Below, piece by piece: positions 19,521 to 30,329 of a stretch of 64,000 nucleotides of DNA (positions within the stretch are counted from its first letter, which is position 1; every line of letters starts with the position of its first letter). This DNA is from Heliocidaris erythrogramma (Eukaryota; Echinodermata; Echinoidea; Camarodonta; Echinometridae). Location: NCBI GenBank assembly GCA_025617745.1, contig CM046853.1:5762873-5826872 (forward strand), given 5' to 3'. The notes below the pieces were generated by a model. The model was given only the letters and a program-made list of their open reading frames with translations, did no database searches and was not told where the DNA came from. Made by a program: the position numbers and the translations under genes.

Positions 19521-22500
19521 CCTTGTTACACTCGTGGCTTTCAGCATTCTCCAGTGGAATGCACAGGGTCTTGGATGCCACGGGGATGAGTTAATTAGTT
19601 TTTTAAATCAGCAAACAAGACCCTTTGAAATTATCTGTATTCAAGAAACGTGGTTTGACGATGGATGTATTATGCAAATTCCAGATTATATATGTGAATA
19701 TAGAAATAGACAAGGAGGAACTCGGGGTGGGTGTGCAATATACGTGTATTCTAAACTAAATTACAATAGAGTTTTCAAACACGATGATTTAGAAATCATA
19801 TCATTACAAGTTTTATTGCATGATAACGTTTCTGTGAATATAGTCAATTTCTATAACCCATGTAACAAACTCAGCATTGGTTCGTTAAACGAATTATTTA
19901 ACAATGTTGTGAAGGAAAAGCACACAATCATAATAGGAGATTTTAATGCACACAACACTTTATGGGGTAGCCAGAAAACAGATACAAATGGTAAAGTAGT
20001 GGAAGAGTTTGCAAACGAGAGAAACCTAGTTATTTTGAATGATGGGAGTGCTACTAGAGTAGACTACCACACGGGTAATTTTTCTTGTTTGGATCTAACC
20101 TTAGCCCCTCCTTGTACAGCTAACAAAACAACATGGCAAGTCCTGAACAATAGTTTGGGAAGTGACCATTACCCACTGTTATGCCAATTGAACATATTGA
20201 ATGAGAATAGTACACATACAAAGATTGATCAATCCCAACAAATTTGTTCAATGCTATCCACAAAGAATGTAAATTGGGATGAATTTAGGCATCTAACTGA
20301 GGAACAATGGGATACCTTACAGAATGAAGGTAAGGTTATAGAGTACCAAACTTTCATGGAAACAATTAGGTTTTCCCTGGAAAAAGTGAAAGCACATCGG
20401 GCGACAAAGAAAATAAAGAAAAACCCTGTGCCATGGTGGAATAAAGAATGCTCCTCTAGAATAAAGGAGAGAAATAGGGCAAGGAGCAAACTGAAAAGTT
20501 ATGTAATACCCTCTGCTGATTTAGTGGAGGATTTCAAGAAGAAAAGAGCTATCGCTCAAAGAACTTTAAGGCAAGCTAAAAGATTATACTGGGAAAAATA
20601 CTGTCAGAACATTGATCGTTTTACCCCTCTATCGAATATCTGGAGTATGATCAAAAGGATCAATAATGATGGTATTTCAACCAGGAAAAACATTGTTCTC
20701 ATGAGAGAGGATTGTTCCGCAATCACTGACAGTGAAGTCGCGGATACTTTCGCCAGCCATTTTAAAACCATTAACGAAAGTTTTCAGGGCAAGGTTAATA
20801 CCCCTGAACAAAAAGAAATTGCTAGCCAATGTGACGATATCATATCATCCTTTAGTGATGCACAGAGTAGTAGTGTCCTTGATGAACCCTTTACCATGTA
20901 TGAATTAAGTATAATATTAAAAACCTGTAAAGAGTCTTCTCCAGGTAGAGATGGAATTGGGTATGAAGTATATCAAAATCTCTCATACAAAGGGAGAGAA
21001 GTAATGTTAAATATCATGAATAACATATGGGTAACAGGAATTGTTCCCACCCAATGCAAGTATTATGTTATTGTCCCAATATTGAAACCACACAAGGTAG
21101 CTACAGATGTTTCTTCCTATAGGCCTATATCTCTTACTACCTGTTTCATCAAAATAGTTGAGAAAATTATCAAGGAACGAATGACATGGTTTACGGAAAA
21201 ACATTGTCTGTTACCAAATTGTCATAGTGCTTTTAGAAAAGCAAGAAGCACAAAAGACAATATAACCCAACTAGAAAATGACATTCAAAAGAGTATTGGT
21301 AATAAAGAACATACCCTGGCCGTTTTCTTTGATATGGAGAAGGCTTATGACAGACTGTGGAAGAAAGGATTGATTTATAAACTGAACAAACTTGGTTTCC
21401 AAGGCAACACTGTTAGGTTCTTATGGAACTACTTAAGTGGGCGCTCTTTCCAGGTCCGGGCAAATCAGTGCTACTCAGTAACACACAACATAGAGGAAGG
21501 GCTGCCCCAGGGCAGCTCACTTAGTCCTGTCCTTTTTAATTTGATGTTATCGGATATACCGATGGACGCATCTGTCAATATTTCGACATACGCTGATGAC
21601 TGTGTAATATGGAAGAGTGGGAAAAACATAGATTTTCTGAAAAGAAAAGTACAAATCTACGTAAACAACCTAAATGAGTGGTTCAACAAATGGGGTTTTA
21701 CCCTTTCTAAAGAAAAGTCTGTTACTTTATTTTTCAGCAATACTAACAAAATTGTACAGATTGACTTAGATGGGGTCCCTTTACCACCAAAGGAGGAACA
21801 TCTATTTTTAGGTGTAATGCTGGACAGGAAGCTTACATGGAGACCGCATATAAACATGATTGTAACAAAAGCTAAAAAGAAAATAAATATCATGAAAAGA
21901 CTAGCGGGAACTACCTGGGGAAGTAGCTATAAAAGCCTTCTGAAATTCTATAAGGTGGTCATTAGGCCACTCTTGGATTATGCATCTGAGGCATATGATT
22001 CGGCTCATGATCATGTGAAGAACTTCTTGCTGACTATTCAATACCAAGCTCTGAAGTTGTGTACAGGGGCGTTGCCGGGAACTTCCTTAGAATCTTTACA
22101 GGTGGACACGGGTGAATTACCACTCGACCTAAGAAGATCCATGCTTAGTAAGGTATACAAAGCAAAAATAAGGCAAAACCCCACACATCCACTCCAATCC
22201 TCCTTGAAGAACTGCTGGCAATTTGAATATGAAAAGAATAAGAAAGTGCGTAAACCATTTGGTTTGAGAGTTATGGAAGATGAAATATACATGTATCATG
22301 CAAACGAATCACTCATGTCTTTTACCCCCATGCCGCCTTGGCATCTCTCTCCACCAGAAGTGTCATTGGCGCTACATGAGCTTGTGTCAAAAAGTGATAA
22401 CATTTTTTATCAATACAATACAACTGTGGAGTATATTAATAAAATGTGGAAAAATAATCTCCATATTTATACTGATGGTTCTAGAGACCCTGCAAACGGC

Positions 22501-23337
22501 AGCGCCTCTGCTTGCTATTATGTGCCTGCAATGCGGGTAGTTGAATGTAAAAGAATGCAAAATTTTACATCATCTTACAGATCAGAATTGGCCGCAATTG
22601 TCTTGGCACTAAGGTGGCTTGAAAATTTGAATGTTTATAATAAAGTGGTAATTTTGACAGATTCTCTGAGTGCTATTCAAGCAATCAAGGAAAACAATAA
22701 CGACAATTTCGTAAAAGAAATTATAATCACCGCTACATGTCTAAAATACAAAGGCACAATAATCTGCTTAGAATGGATCCCATCTCACTGTGGGGTCCAA
22801 GGGAACGAAACGGCTGATTTCTATGCGAAAACAGCCCTAAAACAAAGAATAGAGATTAATAATGGATTGAATATCCAAGAAACCAAACATATTTTAAGAA
22901 TTTTCATACGAAATGAATGGCAGAAGAGATGGGACAGGTCAAACTCAAAATTAAGAAAATACCAAAAAGTGGTCTCAGAAAAACCATCATTTCAGTATCT
23001 CTGCACCGACAAAAGTAGTGAAAAAATGATTCACAGATTACGCTTGGCAGGTTTGGGTTTGAATGATTTCCTGTTTAAGACAGGAAGACACACAACTGGA
23101 AAGTGTGATTTTTGTAACGAGAGAGAAACGGTATACCATTTTTTATATGTTTGCCCTAGGTTTATCATTCAACGCGCCCTGTTACTTGCTGAATTAAATG
23201 TGAGCAATGTCTCTGAGGCGGAACACAAAGTGGAGAATCTCAGTGTCAAGACACAAGGTGCACTCGTCAGATATTTCAAAAGGACTCGTCGATTTGTAAT
23301 TGGTTGCCAAGAGGGCAACCGTGTTAGTAAGGTGTAA
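19486..23337 (+). CDS. LINE ORF2, endonuclease-reverse transcriptase-RNase H (up to 1283 aa)
   Basis: Nicks target DNA and reverse-transcribes the LINE RNA. In order: an APE-type endonuclease with QWNAQGL (23-29), QETW (53-56), GDFNAH (151-156) and SDHYP (226-230); a reverse transcriptase with FFDMEKAYDRLW, LPQGSSLSPVLFN and the catalytic YADD (702-705); RNase H with YTDGSR (about 995), SELAA, LTDSLSA and SHCGVQGNETAD; and a C-terminal CDFC-x7-H-x4-C motif starting near 1207. All catalytic motifs I can check are intact and there is no stop, which suggests recent insertion. The true start may be the in-frame Met at 19504 rather than 19486. RNase H presence fits I-like LINE clades. Confidence 0.92.
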   Translation: MNYRPFMAYSTSLVTLVAFSILQWNAQGLGCHGDELISFLNQQTRPFEIICIQETWFDDGCIMQIPDYICEYRNRQGGTRGGCAIYVYSKLNYNRVFKHDDLEIISLQVLLHDNVSVNIVNFYNPCNKLSIGSLNELFNNVVKEKHTIIIGDFNAHNTLWGSQKTDTNGKVVEEFANERNLVILNDGSATRVDYHTGNFSCLDLTLAPPCTANKTTWQVLNNSLGSDHYPLLCQLNILNENSTHTKIDQSQQICSMLSTKNVNWDEFRHLTEEQWDTLQNEGKVIEYQTFMETIRFSLEKVKAHRATKKIKKNPVPWWNKECSSRIKERNRARSKLKSYVIPSADLVEDFKKKRAIAQRTLRQAKRLYWEKYCQNIDRFTPLSNIWSMIKRINNDGISTRKNIVLMREDCSAITDSEVADTFASHFKTINESFQGKVNTPEQKEIASQCDDIISSFSDAQSSSVLDEPFTMYELSIILKTCKESSPGRDGIGYEVYQNLSYKGREVMLNIMNNIWVTGIVPTQCKYYVIVPILKPHKVATDVSSYRPISLTTCFIKIVEKIIKERMTWFTEKHCLLPNCHSAFRKARSTKDNITQLENDIQKSIGNKEHTLAVFFDMEKAYDRLWKKGLIYKLNKLGFQGNTVRFLWNYLSGRSFQVRANQCYSVTHNIEEGLPQGSSLSPVLFNLMLSDIPMDASVNISTYADDCVIWKSGKNIDFLKRKVQIYVNNLNEWFNKWGFTLSKEKSVTLFFSNTNKIVQIDLDGVPLPPKEEHLFLGVMLDRKLTWRPHINMIVTKAKKKINIMKRLAGTTWGSSYKSLLKFYKVVIRPLLDYASEAYDSAHDHVKNFLLTIQYQALKLCTGALPGTSLESLQVDTGELPLDLRRSMLSKVYKAKIRQNPTHPLQSSLKNCWQFEYEKNKKVRKPFGLRVMEDEIYMYHANESLMSFTPMPPWHLSPPEVSLALHELVSKSDNIFYQYNTTVEYINKMWKNNLHIYTDGSRDPANGSASACYYVPAMRVVECKRMQNFTSSYRSELAAIVLALRWLENLNVYNKVVILTDSLSAIQAIKENNNDNFVKEIIITATCLKYKGTIICLEWIPSHCGVQGNETADFYAKTALKQRIEINNGLNIQETKHILRIFIRNEWQKRWDRSNSKLRKYQKVVSEKPSFQYLCTDKSSEKMIHRLRLAGLGLNDFLFKTGRHTTGKCDFCNERETVYHFLYVCPRFIIQRALLLAELNVSNVSEAEHKVENLSVKTQGALVRYFKRTRRFVIGCQEGNRVSKV

Positions 23338-23417
23338 CCAAATAAAGAGAACGGAATCGAAGTAAATCGGATAGGATTTATGTTGTGACCATTGAATGTT
23401 AATGTGTACAATCATAC

Positions 23418-23461
<44 letters not shown>

Positions 23462-23940
23462 CTCAAAGATGAAGCACTTAGTTATATACTAACTATAGGT
23501 ATAGGTGCACTTTTCTTGTAATTTCACTTAATTGAAAGGCCCTTTAATGTCAGTAAATACTCTACTTTAAAAAAAAAACAGAAAGAAAATCTGTGTACGT
23601 ATTATTTTGCTTTTATATATTCGGATTTTCTAATCAGGTTCTATGAGGAATCAGAAAGAGCGCCCCCTGCTCACGTTTGAGAGACATAGGGAATACTTGT
23701 ATTCCTAAGACGCCCTCGAAATGTACCTCGAGCGGGCTTGTCAGGATAACGTTGTAAAATCAGGGCAGGAGTGGTGGTCCTGCATGGTATCCTGGAATCT
23801 GTACCTTTCTAACAAAAACTAAAGTTAGACCCACGGATCAACAAACAAAGTATAAGTGAAAAGAGCAATTTAGTAAGGCAACAATAGTCAAAATTGACTA
23901 GTTTGCCTATTTTAAAACAACAACAACAACAGCGAACAAA

Positions 23941-24136
23941 ATATACAGCTCCTCATTGTACCTCCCACACTTGCTCTGGTAGATTATAGATCATCCCTCC
24001 ACTGCTATTATGTAAAAGTATGTAGAACAGGTGTCACATGCATATTCACTTGTTCTACTTATTTTATACAATAGCAATGAAGGGATGTTTTTTTGTTACC
24101 AGAACGATTGTGGAGGGTACAATGAGGAGCTGTATA
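23941..24136. repeat. Hairpin repeat
   Basis: Inverted arms begin ATATACAGCTCCTCATTGTA and end with its complement, followed by diverged pairing (CCTCCCACA with GTGGAGGG, CATCCCT with AGGGATG, GTAGAAC with GTTCTAC). A short palindromic MITE is the likely explanation; a structured RNA is less likely. Confidence 0.7.
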
Positions 24137-24760
24137 TTTTGTCCGCTTTCTTTGTCATCGTGTTCATAGTGTGTATGGATATTTTTTTCTCCGAGGACCT
24201 AGTGATGAGTTATTCCATTCACCTAAGACTATAAATACACTTGAATTCCAGCTTGCATACATTAGTTGTTGCTACGTTGGGCATGCTCTGGTATGCAAGC
24301 TATGGAGTTGTCATTAGCAACCTTTGTCAAAAAGGTATGCATACAAATTTTACAATTATCTGTAAACAGGTCTATTTGATAATCTAAAGATCAGTGTAAA
24401 ATTAATTGTATTGTTGTTATCACTATTTTTATTTCATTTTAAATACGTAAATTACAGTTTTTCAATATTTTTAGATACAGATCTGCTTTAAATTATATTT
24501 TGTACACGCTTTGTAGAGACATCATTTTGAATGATAGCTATGAATGGTAACAGCCAATCACACAATAGCGCAATTTCGTCACTTTCCGCATAACATGGCG
24601 GCGCCCATGTCCGTGCCAGATCGTCGCAAGTCCATGTTTTAAGATTTAATATACTCAAATATGGTACATCAGATTTGTGACATGTTTGGATCATTCAAAC
24701 AAGTACAATTTTAGTTTGTAAATGCTTGATTACAATGTTTTGACCTTCATTCTCCTTTAA

Positions 24761-26340
24761 CAAGTGAAGTAAAAAAAAAAGAAAGTTAGGCCCTGGGAAT
24801 GTAACTGAAATGACTCAGAAAAATGTGGTTCTAGCCAAAAAAGCTTTCTAATTTCAAATTTCTTTCTTCTAGTTTTCATACAAATTACAATAAACGAAAC
24901 CCCCGGAGGAAACCTTTCCATACTTTCGTTTTACGTTACAATTCCGTCAGCAGACATAGCCCAGCCTCAAACTTCACAGAGGTATCGGAGCGCCACCCCG
25001 ACCTGCCCAATGCACGGGCAAAGCTAGCTCCCCCGCACCGCGCCGGCCCAGAAAGCCCAGCAGCACCAGTTAGAAGTTAGAAGCGGTCGACGCGATGGCC
25101 TTCGTCAACCTTTGTAAAACTAAAAAGTTTTTAAAAATTAGGCTATTAGATATTGGTGAAATCCAATCAGATGAAGAGTAAATCACTTACACAAATTACA
25201 GAAGTGAAGAAGTTCAGGAAAATCAAGCACAAGGAGAAAATAATGTCACACAAATACGCAATTTGTAGGCGAAGGGCCAAGGGAAGGTAGTTGCGCAATA
25301 GGTATAATAGGTTGTATAATATTTCATAGGATGGTAAAGGCAGGAACTAGAGTTATTTTCGTTGAGGTTTATACAATTTTCATTTTTATTTGTAGAAAAT
25401 ACTTTGATTTTCATTCATATATTTCATTCTATATTTTCAGCAAAACAAATAAAATGTAATTTAGAATTTAAACAGGATTCATAGAAAAGTTAGAAAAACT
25501 GCCTCATCATGTATTGTATTATAGGCCTAGTCTGTTTTCGCATTTATGTGCGGCAATTTATTTTCTTTTCGTAGGATGTTCTATTCTAGGTGCAAGCAGG
25601 CAGCGCAGCAAGCGCAGCCGCTACCCTCTAGCTAGTACCGCGCCAGCGAAGCCCATCGCCGCGCCCGGCTGCTCAGCGCCGATCGGCCGGCAATGCTGAC
25701 AGTGACAAGACCAGGAGCTGCATGCTGGCTGCTGGAGGTGGATGGCTTAAATTGGTTTTAATTTAAGAATTGAAGAGAATACTGAGCAACATCTGGTCAG
25801 ACACTGCTAGCTACATACAGCCGAGAAGTGACGCAGTACAGATCACATAATTAACTTGTAAAATTTTTTGTAAGTTGTGGTACCGTAATCATGGTATTAA
25901 ATAACTAATACTAACGTTACTCGTTACTCGTTAGGCCTAATAGTACGTTACTTATTCAATTGATCTTGAGACTTGAGTTGAAGCTATGCAGTTATTTATT
26001 GTTTGACATGTTAATATCTGTGTCTTTAATCTTTATCATTTATGATCATATTTTGTTATTTAAAAACTGACTTGAGTATTTATAGTCTTTAGTTTAGAGT
26101 TAGACATTACGACTTTATCAACAGACAACAGTAACCCAGTCTGTAGACCAAAACTTTTGAAAAAAGTTAAAGCTTCACTCAGTCACTCTGTTAATAATAA
26201 TGTATCATCGGTTTTTCTGCTGAGACTCCGTCTGGCTCCACTAGACCTCCGTACTGGGGAAGGTTGAGAAATGTCAGAAATATTAAAGGTTTCCCCATAA
26301 CAGACGGTTATTTCTGTCTCCCCAGACTGCAGCTACAACA
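24761..26340. other. Intergenic DNA with two GC-rich patches
   Basis: GC- and CpG-rich patches at about 24960-25095 and 25590-25735 stand out from AT-rich surroundings. They could be a promoter or first exon of an unseen gene, or fragments of repeats. The ORF at 25514-25699 covers the second patch without recognisable features. Confidence 0.4.
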
Positions 26341-27685
26341 GGGGTCATTTCATCATGACATCGACTCCATGCAAACCTAAATCTTGTCAGCAATCTAGGC
26401 CTACTACAGAAATGTCATGAATGGACCTGACTGACAAACTGTTTCACAAAAGACATATTGATAAACAGCAACTCAGTGATATTGATACTCATCAGCTTTA
26501 TCACTATCAGTTTATCACAAGCCCGGGGGCACTCGACACAAAGAGTCTGAGTGGTGGGTATGTGCCGCCGGCAAGACAAAAAAAGGGGGCTTCGGAACGA
26601 GCGTATCATGAAAACGGATGGTCTTCGGAACTACTAACATTTTTGAAAACGGGGTCTTTGGAACTAGATTACAATATAATTATGATGCTACGGAACTGGG
26701 AATCGTTTCACCAAACTGTCACAAGCACAAGTTCGCTGACATCCCATTTAAACGCATTTTAATTTTAATACACGTGTTTCAAATGGGATGTCAGCGAACC
26801 CGCAAAAGCTCCCATCCGCTATATACCTTGTGTGTCATGGCAAATCTATGGTGTCTTCGAAACGGGCGGGGCGGCCAGAATGGCCGGAGAGACGGAATGG
26901 AAAAAAAAAAACGGTGCGGAACGGTTTTCTCTCTTCTTTTTCTCAACAAGAAAAAAATGGTATGCTTTGGAACAGAAATTTGAGTGTAAAAATGGGGGTC
27001 TTCTGGGCTGCACATAATCACCGCACGCTATATACTGAGTGTCCCTTTATCAGTAGAGTAATCAGAATCAAAATCGGCCAAGAAATGACAAAGAAGAAGC
27101 AAATTTTAACATTTTAAGCATGCACGGACGGACACACACGTACGGAGCCCGTTGCATAGTCCCCTCACAAACTTTGTTAGGCAGGGACAAAAAGGAAAAA
27201 TATAGGGAATATAAACAAATGGTAAATTGTCGTCATTCACATGGGTCTGTAGCTATACAGACTGTTCCATTTTTTATGCAGCTTCTATGGTAGACAGATC
27301 TATGTTAAGAAAAATAATATTAATCTCATACATGTACTTGTAAGGGGGTCAAGACGCTGTAAGAACATATTATGTGTCTCAAAAATATTATAATACAAAC
27401 ATTAATAAAAACTTATTTGAATTTTGATATAAAGGAAAGAGCTTGGAGATCAGGAAGTAAATTTTCTCTAAATGTTTTGGCAGCCTATAGACTAACTAAA
27501 AGCTGGCTTGTGATGGCGTTCTAAAAAGATATGACAGGTTTGGAGTACTGACAAGTCACTTGTGCCATGGAAGTTGTAGCTGTTCTTGGCAAAGACGGTT
27601 TTGTGAAACACTTAGCATCCAAGTTCATCGACAGCGTCGAGATGTCACTGATCTTGTCGTTATGATGGTTTGATGAAACGACCCA
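26341..27685. mobile_element. GGGGTC-family MITE, copy 3, with a nested insertion
   Basis: Left end GGGGTCATTTCATCA and right end TTTGATGAAACGACCC match copies 1 and 4. Between about 26520 and 27190 the family sequence is interrupted by unrelated DNA starting CCCGGGGGCACTCGACAC. ORFs in that insert are not recognisable. Confidence 0.72.
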
Positions 27686-27961
27686 CAGGAGCAGGAGCAG
27701 GAAGGGAGGGGGTAGGGGTTATCAGTGAAAATGGAAGGAACAACATGCATACAGGTATGCATGGAAATTTATTGTCTTTCCATTGATGCCCCACAAATAA
27801 TAATATTCTTAATTTTGTATTTGAAGCAAAACTTTGAATGAAGCAGTTACAATTTATGATATTTCACAGTGCATAGTGGTCTGTGGGTTGTCCGTTGAAG
27901 AGTGCATAATTGATCCCTCAAAACTTTACACCATTTCCAAGATCATAAATTGCCCTGAAGG

Positions 27962-28422
27962 GGCTTGTCTCGAATGGGTGGGTTGCGGGAGCGGGATGGG
28001 AGCGGGAACGGGCACACCCTTTCGAGACAAGCCCCCCCGGTTATCTTGAATGGACGCGTTCCCAGCGAGAAGTTCAATGAACGCGCCACGAGACAACCGG
28101 GGGGGCTTTCCTCGAATGGGTGTGTTGAGCAGACTTTTGTAACAGACGTTTTAGAAATTTTTGAAAAATGTACTCTAGCTGGTTTTTTCGTTTTTCTTTT
28201 GTCTAAGATGTAGAAAATATAATAAAACAGTATCTAAAAAAAGCTTTTGACAAGGAAATCATTATTTGTGCAAAATAAATAGGAGAATTGAATAATTATG
28301 CGTTCATTGAACTTCTCGCTGGGAACGCGTCCATTCGAGATAACCTGGGGGGCTTGTCTCGAAAGGGTGTGCCCGTTCCCGCTCCCATCCCGCTCCCGCA
28401 ACCCACCCTTTCGAGACAAGCC
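27962..28422. mobile_element. Foldback element with 9-bp target duplication
   Basis: Arms of about 125 bp (27962-28085 and about 28300-28422) are nearly perfect reverse complements and are GC-rich; each arm itself starts and partly ends with GGCTTGTCTCGAA or its complement, so each can also form a smaller hairpin. The element is flanked by CCCTGAAGG on both sides (27953-27961 and 28423-28431). A 9-bp duplication suggests a Mutator/foldback-like origin. The loop is AT-rich and non-coding. Confidence 0.85.
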
Positions 28423-28669
28423 CCCTGAAGGTAATGCCATGGGGCAAACACTATGCCTATCTTTGCAAGATTTATGATAAAGGAATATTTAATATTTAAT
28501 AAGTGCACTCATATCTACATGTAGTATGAAGAAAGTATCATAATATCATTAAATTAAATGCTGAAATTTGCTGTACAACTGTCAGGAGGGGCTAGCATGG
28601 AGGCAAGCAAAATATGGGGGAAAATGCAGTACTGTTCTAAAATGTAATTTGTGGAATTATGTACATGTA

Positions 28670-28960
28670 GAGGTGTTGTGGTCTAGTGGATAAGTCTCCG
28701 GACTATGAACCACAAGGTACAGGGTTTGAATCCTTGCCGCAGCACCAATGTCCTTTGGCAAGACATTAATCTACATTTGCCACACTCGACTCTCGTGTAG
28801 TAAGTGGGTACCTGGTAAGATTTATTCCTTGAATGCACTGAGTGCTACGGTTGCCGGAGCTAAAGCCAGGGTAATAATATCCAAAGTCCTTTGGAAGCGC
28901 ATAGAGACGTTATATCATAATGTGATATGCGCTATACAAGAACGGAATATTATTATTAAT
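28670..28960 (+). mobile_element. tRNA-derived SINE, copy 1
   Basis: The tRNA-like head has A box TGGTCTAGTGG and B box GGTTTGAATCC. A conserved body follows (CCTTTGGCAAGAC, TCTACATTTGCCAC, GTGGGTACCTGGTA), then an internally deleted 3' part and an ATT-rich tail. The body matches copy 2 at 29525. It resembles deuterostome SINEs with a conserved central domain (Nin-DC type), which I cannot verify. Confidence 0.78.
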
Positions 28961-29059
28961 ACAACATTCCAGTTGTATAATGTACATGTACATGTATATA
29001 GTATATTTTAGTCAAATCCACACAATTACAAAACACAGCAGGACTGGGCAGAGAAATAG

Positions 29060-30310
29060 CAGCTTAGATGTCACCCTGACAAGTGCACTGAGTTGAATAT
29101 AGGCGGGTCACCCTCAGATCATGAATATTGCATGAAAAATGGCAATGAAACAGTAACCCTGAAGAGTCTGAAGTGGAAAGGGACCTCGGACTGCTTGTAG
29201 ATTCTAACCTGTCTTTCAAAGATCACATTTCCCATGCTGTCCAAAACAAACTACTGGGGGTAATATGAAGATCTTTCATAAACATTGATGAGGACACCTG
29301 TAAACTCTTGTACAGAGGACTTCTGAGGCCTTTCTTTAAGTATGGTCAAGCAGCATGGTCACCATACAGGATTGGTGAACAAAGGAGACTTGAAAGCATC
29401 CAGCGTAGGTCTACAAAGATGGTACCTAGTTTGAAGGATTTACCCTATAACAAGTATATAACCCAAGATGCCTTAAATTACCATCTCTTATCCATCGTAG
29501 AAGGAGAGGCGATATGATCAATGTAGAGGTGTTGTGGATCAGTGGGTAGAGGTGTTGTGGATCAGTGGATAAGTCTCCGGACTGTGAACCACGAGGTCCG
29601 GGGTTCGAATCCCACCGCAGCACTAGCGTCCTTTGGCAAGACGTTAATCTACATTTGCCACTCTCCACCCAGGTGTTAAATGGGTACCCGGTAGGATGGC
29701 GAAAGGTAATGTCCTTTGCTTAGCATGTGTGCGCTTAACAGGCGACTGGCTGAAATGCTCCCCAGGGAGTGGAGAATGTGCATACACTGTGTGCGGGCGT
29801 GCCAGAATCCAATGACCGGGGTAATAATATATCTATAGCGCTTTGAGCCAGTACTTGGGAAAGGCGCTTTATAAATGCCAGGTATTATTATTATTATTAT
29901 TATTACAAGTATCTCCATGGCTTATTATACAACACTACTACATCTAAACAATGAAGAAGGAACACGAGGTTACACCCCGAAACTAGAGAAGACATTCCCC
30001 ACCGTGATGTCAGAAAATTCTTTTTCTCAAACAGAGTGGTAGGCTCTTGGAATAAGCTACCTGAAGAGGTGGTCAGTGACCCATCTGTGAACTCTTCAAA
30101 ACAGACTAGACAACTACTGAAATACCATCTGTATGACCCTGAAGGATACCAACAAATGGCTTGAATTCTCTCTCCAAACACACCCTGCCATAGAACTACT
30201 TATGATTGAAAGATTGACTCAAATGACCACCAATCGGTTGATGAACAGGCTCAGTCCTACTAGCATCAATGGATTTAAAGTAAGTAAAGTAAGTAAAGTC
30301 ACTGTACCTC
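29060..30310 (+). pseudogene. CR1/L2-like LINE fragment (end of reverse transcriptase ORF)
   Basis: Conceptual translation gives the C-terminal part of a LINE ORF2: HPDKCTELNIG, VERDLGLLVDSNLSF, LYRGLLRPFFKYGQAAWSP, RRSTKMVPSLKDLPY, then after the inserted SINE YKYLHGLLYN and RKFFFSNRVVGSWNKLPEEV. Frameshifts and stops are present. The 3' end is a short AAGT-type tandem (30278-30299). It stops about 25 bp before the NPRL2 start-exon acceptor. Confidence 0.82.
29525..29904 (+). mobile_element. tRNA-derived SINE, copy 2, inside the LINE fragment
   Basis: The head has A box TGGATCAGTGG and a perfect B box GGTTCGAATCCC; the acceptor-like ends GTGTTGTGG and CCGCAGCAC pair. The first 23 nt or so of the head are duplicated (29525 and 29547). 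The body is full length, with GCGCTTTATAAATGCC before a seven-unit ATT tail. Removing it joins the LINE reading frame as DMINVYKYLH; no clear target duplication is visible. Confidence 0.85.
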
Positions 30311-30329
30311 TGTTTCTCTTTTGCAGACC

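Larger units (their letters stand above)
18272..23457 (+). mobile_element. Full-length LINE with RNase H (I-like group)
   Basis: A two-ORF non-LTR retrotransposon. Almost no 5' UTR is visible. The 3' UTR holds an AATAAA 5 nt after the ORF2 stop and ends at or near a T-run (23421-23457). Target-site duplications are not obvious because the insertion lies in repeat DNA. Domain content (zinc-knuckle ORF1; endonuclease, RT, RNase H and a terminal Cys-His motif in ORF2) fits the I-like clades; the exact clade needs a tree. Confidence 0.85.
17892..24756. mobile_element. TTAA-target foldback, copy 3, loop occupied by a MITE and a LINE
   Basis: The ends AGGAGAATGAAGG and CCTTCATTCTCCT are flanked by TTAA (17888-17891 and 24757-24760). 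The arms (about 17892-18256 and 24360-24756) are close reverse complements; the left arm lacks about 40 bp present in the right. The loop contains a MITE whose ends are ATAGACCTGTTT (about 18242 and 24370), and the LINE lies inside that. Confidence 0.82.

Noticed and set aside
25514-25699. 61-aa ORF in a GC-rich patch as a gene
   Set aside because: No recognisable domain, splice context or composition typical of a protein; only the GC-rich patch itself is noted.
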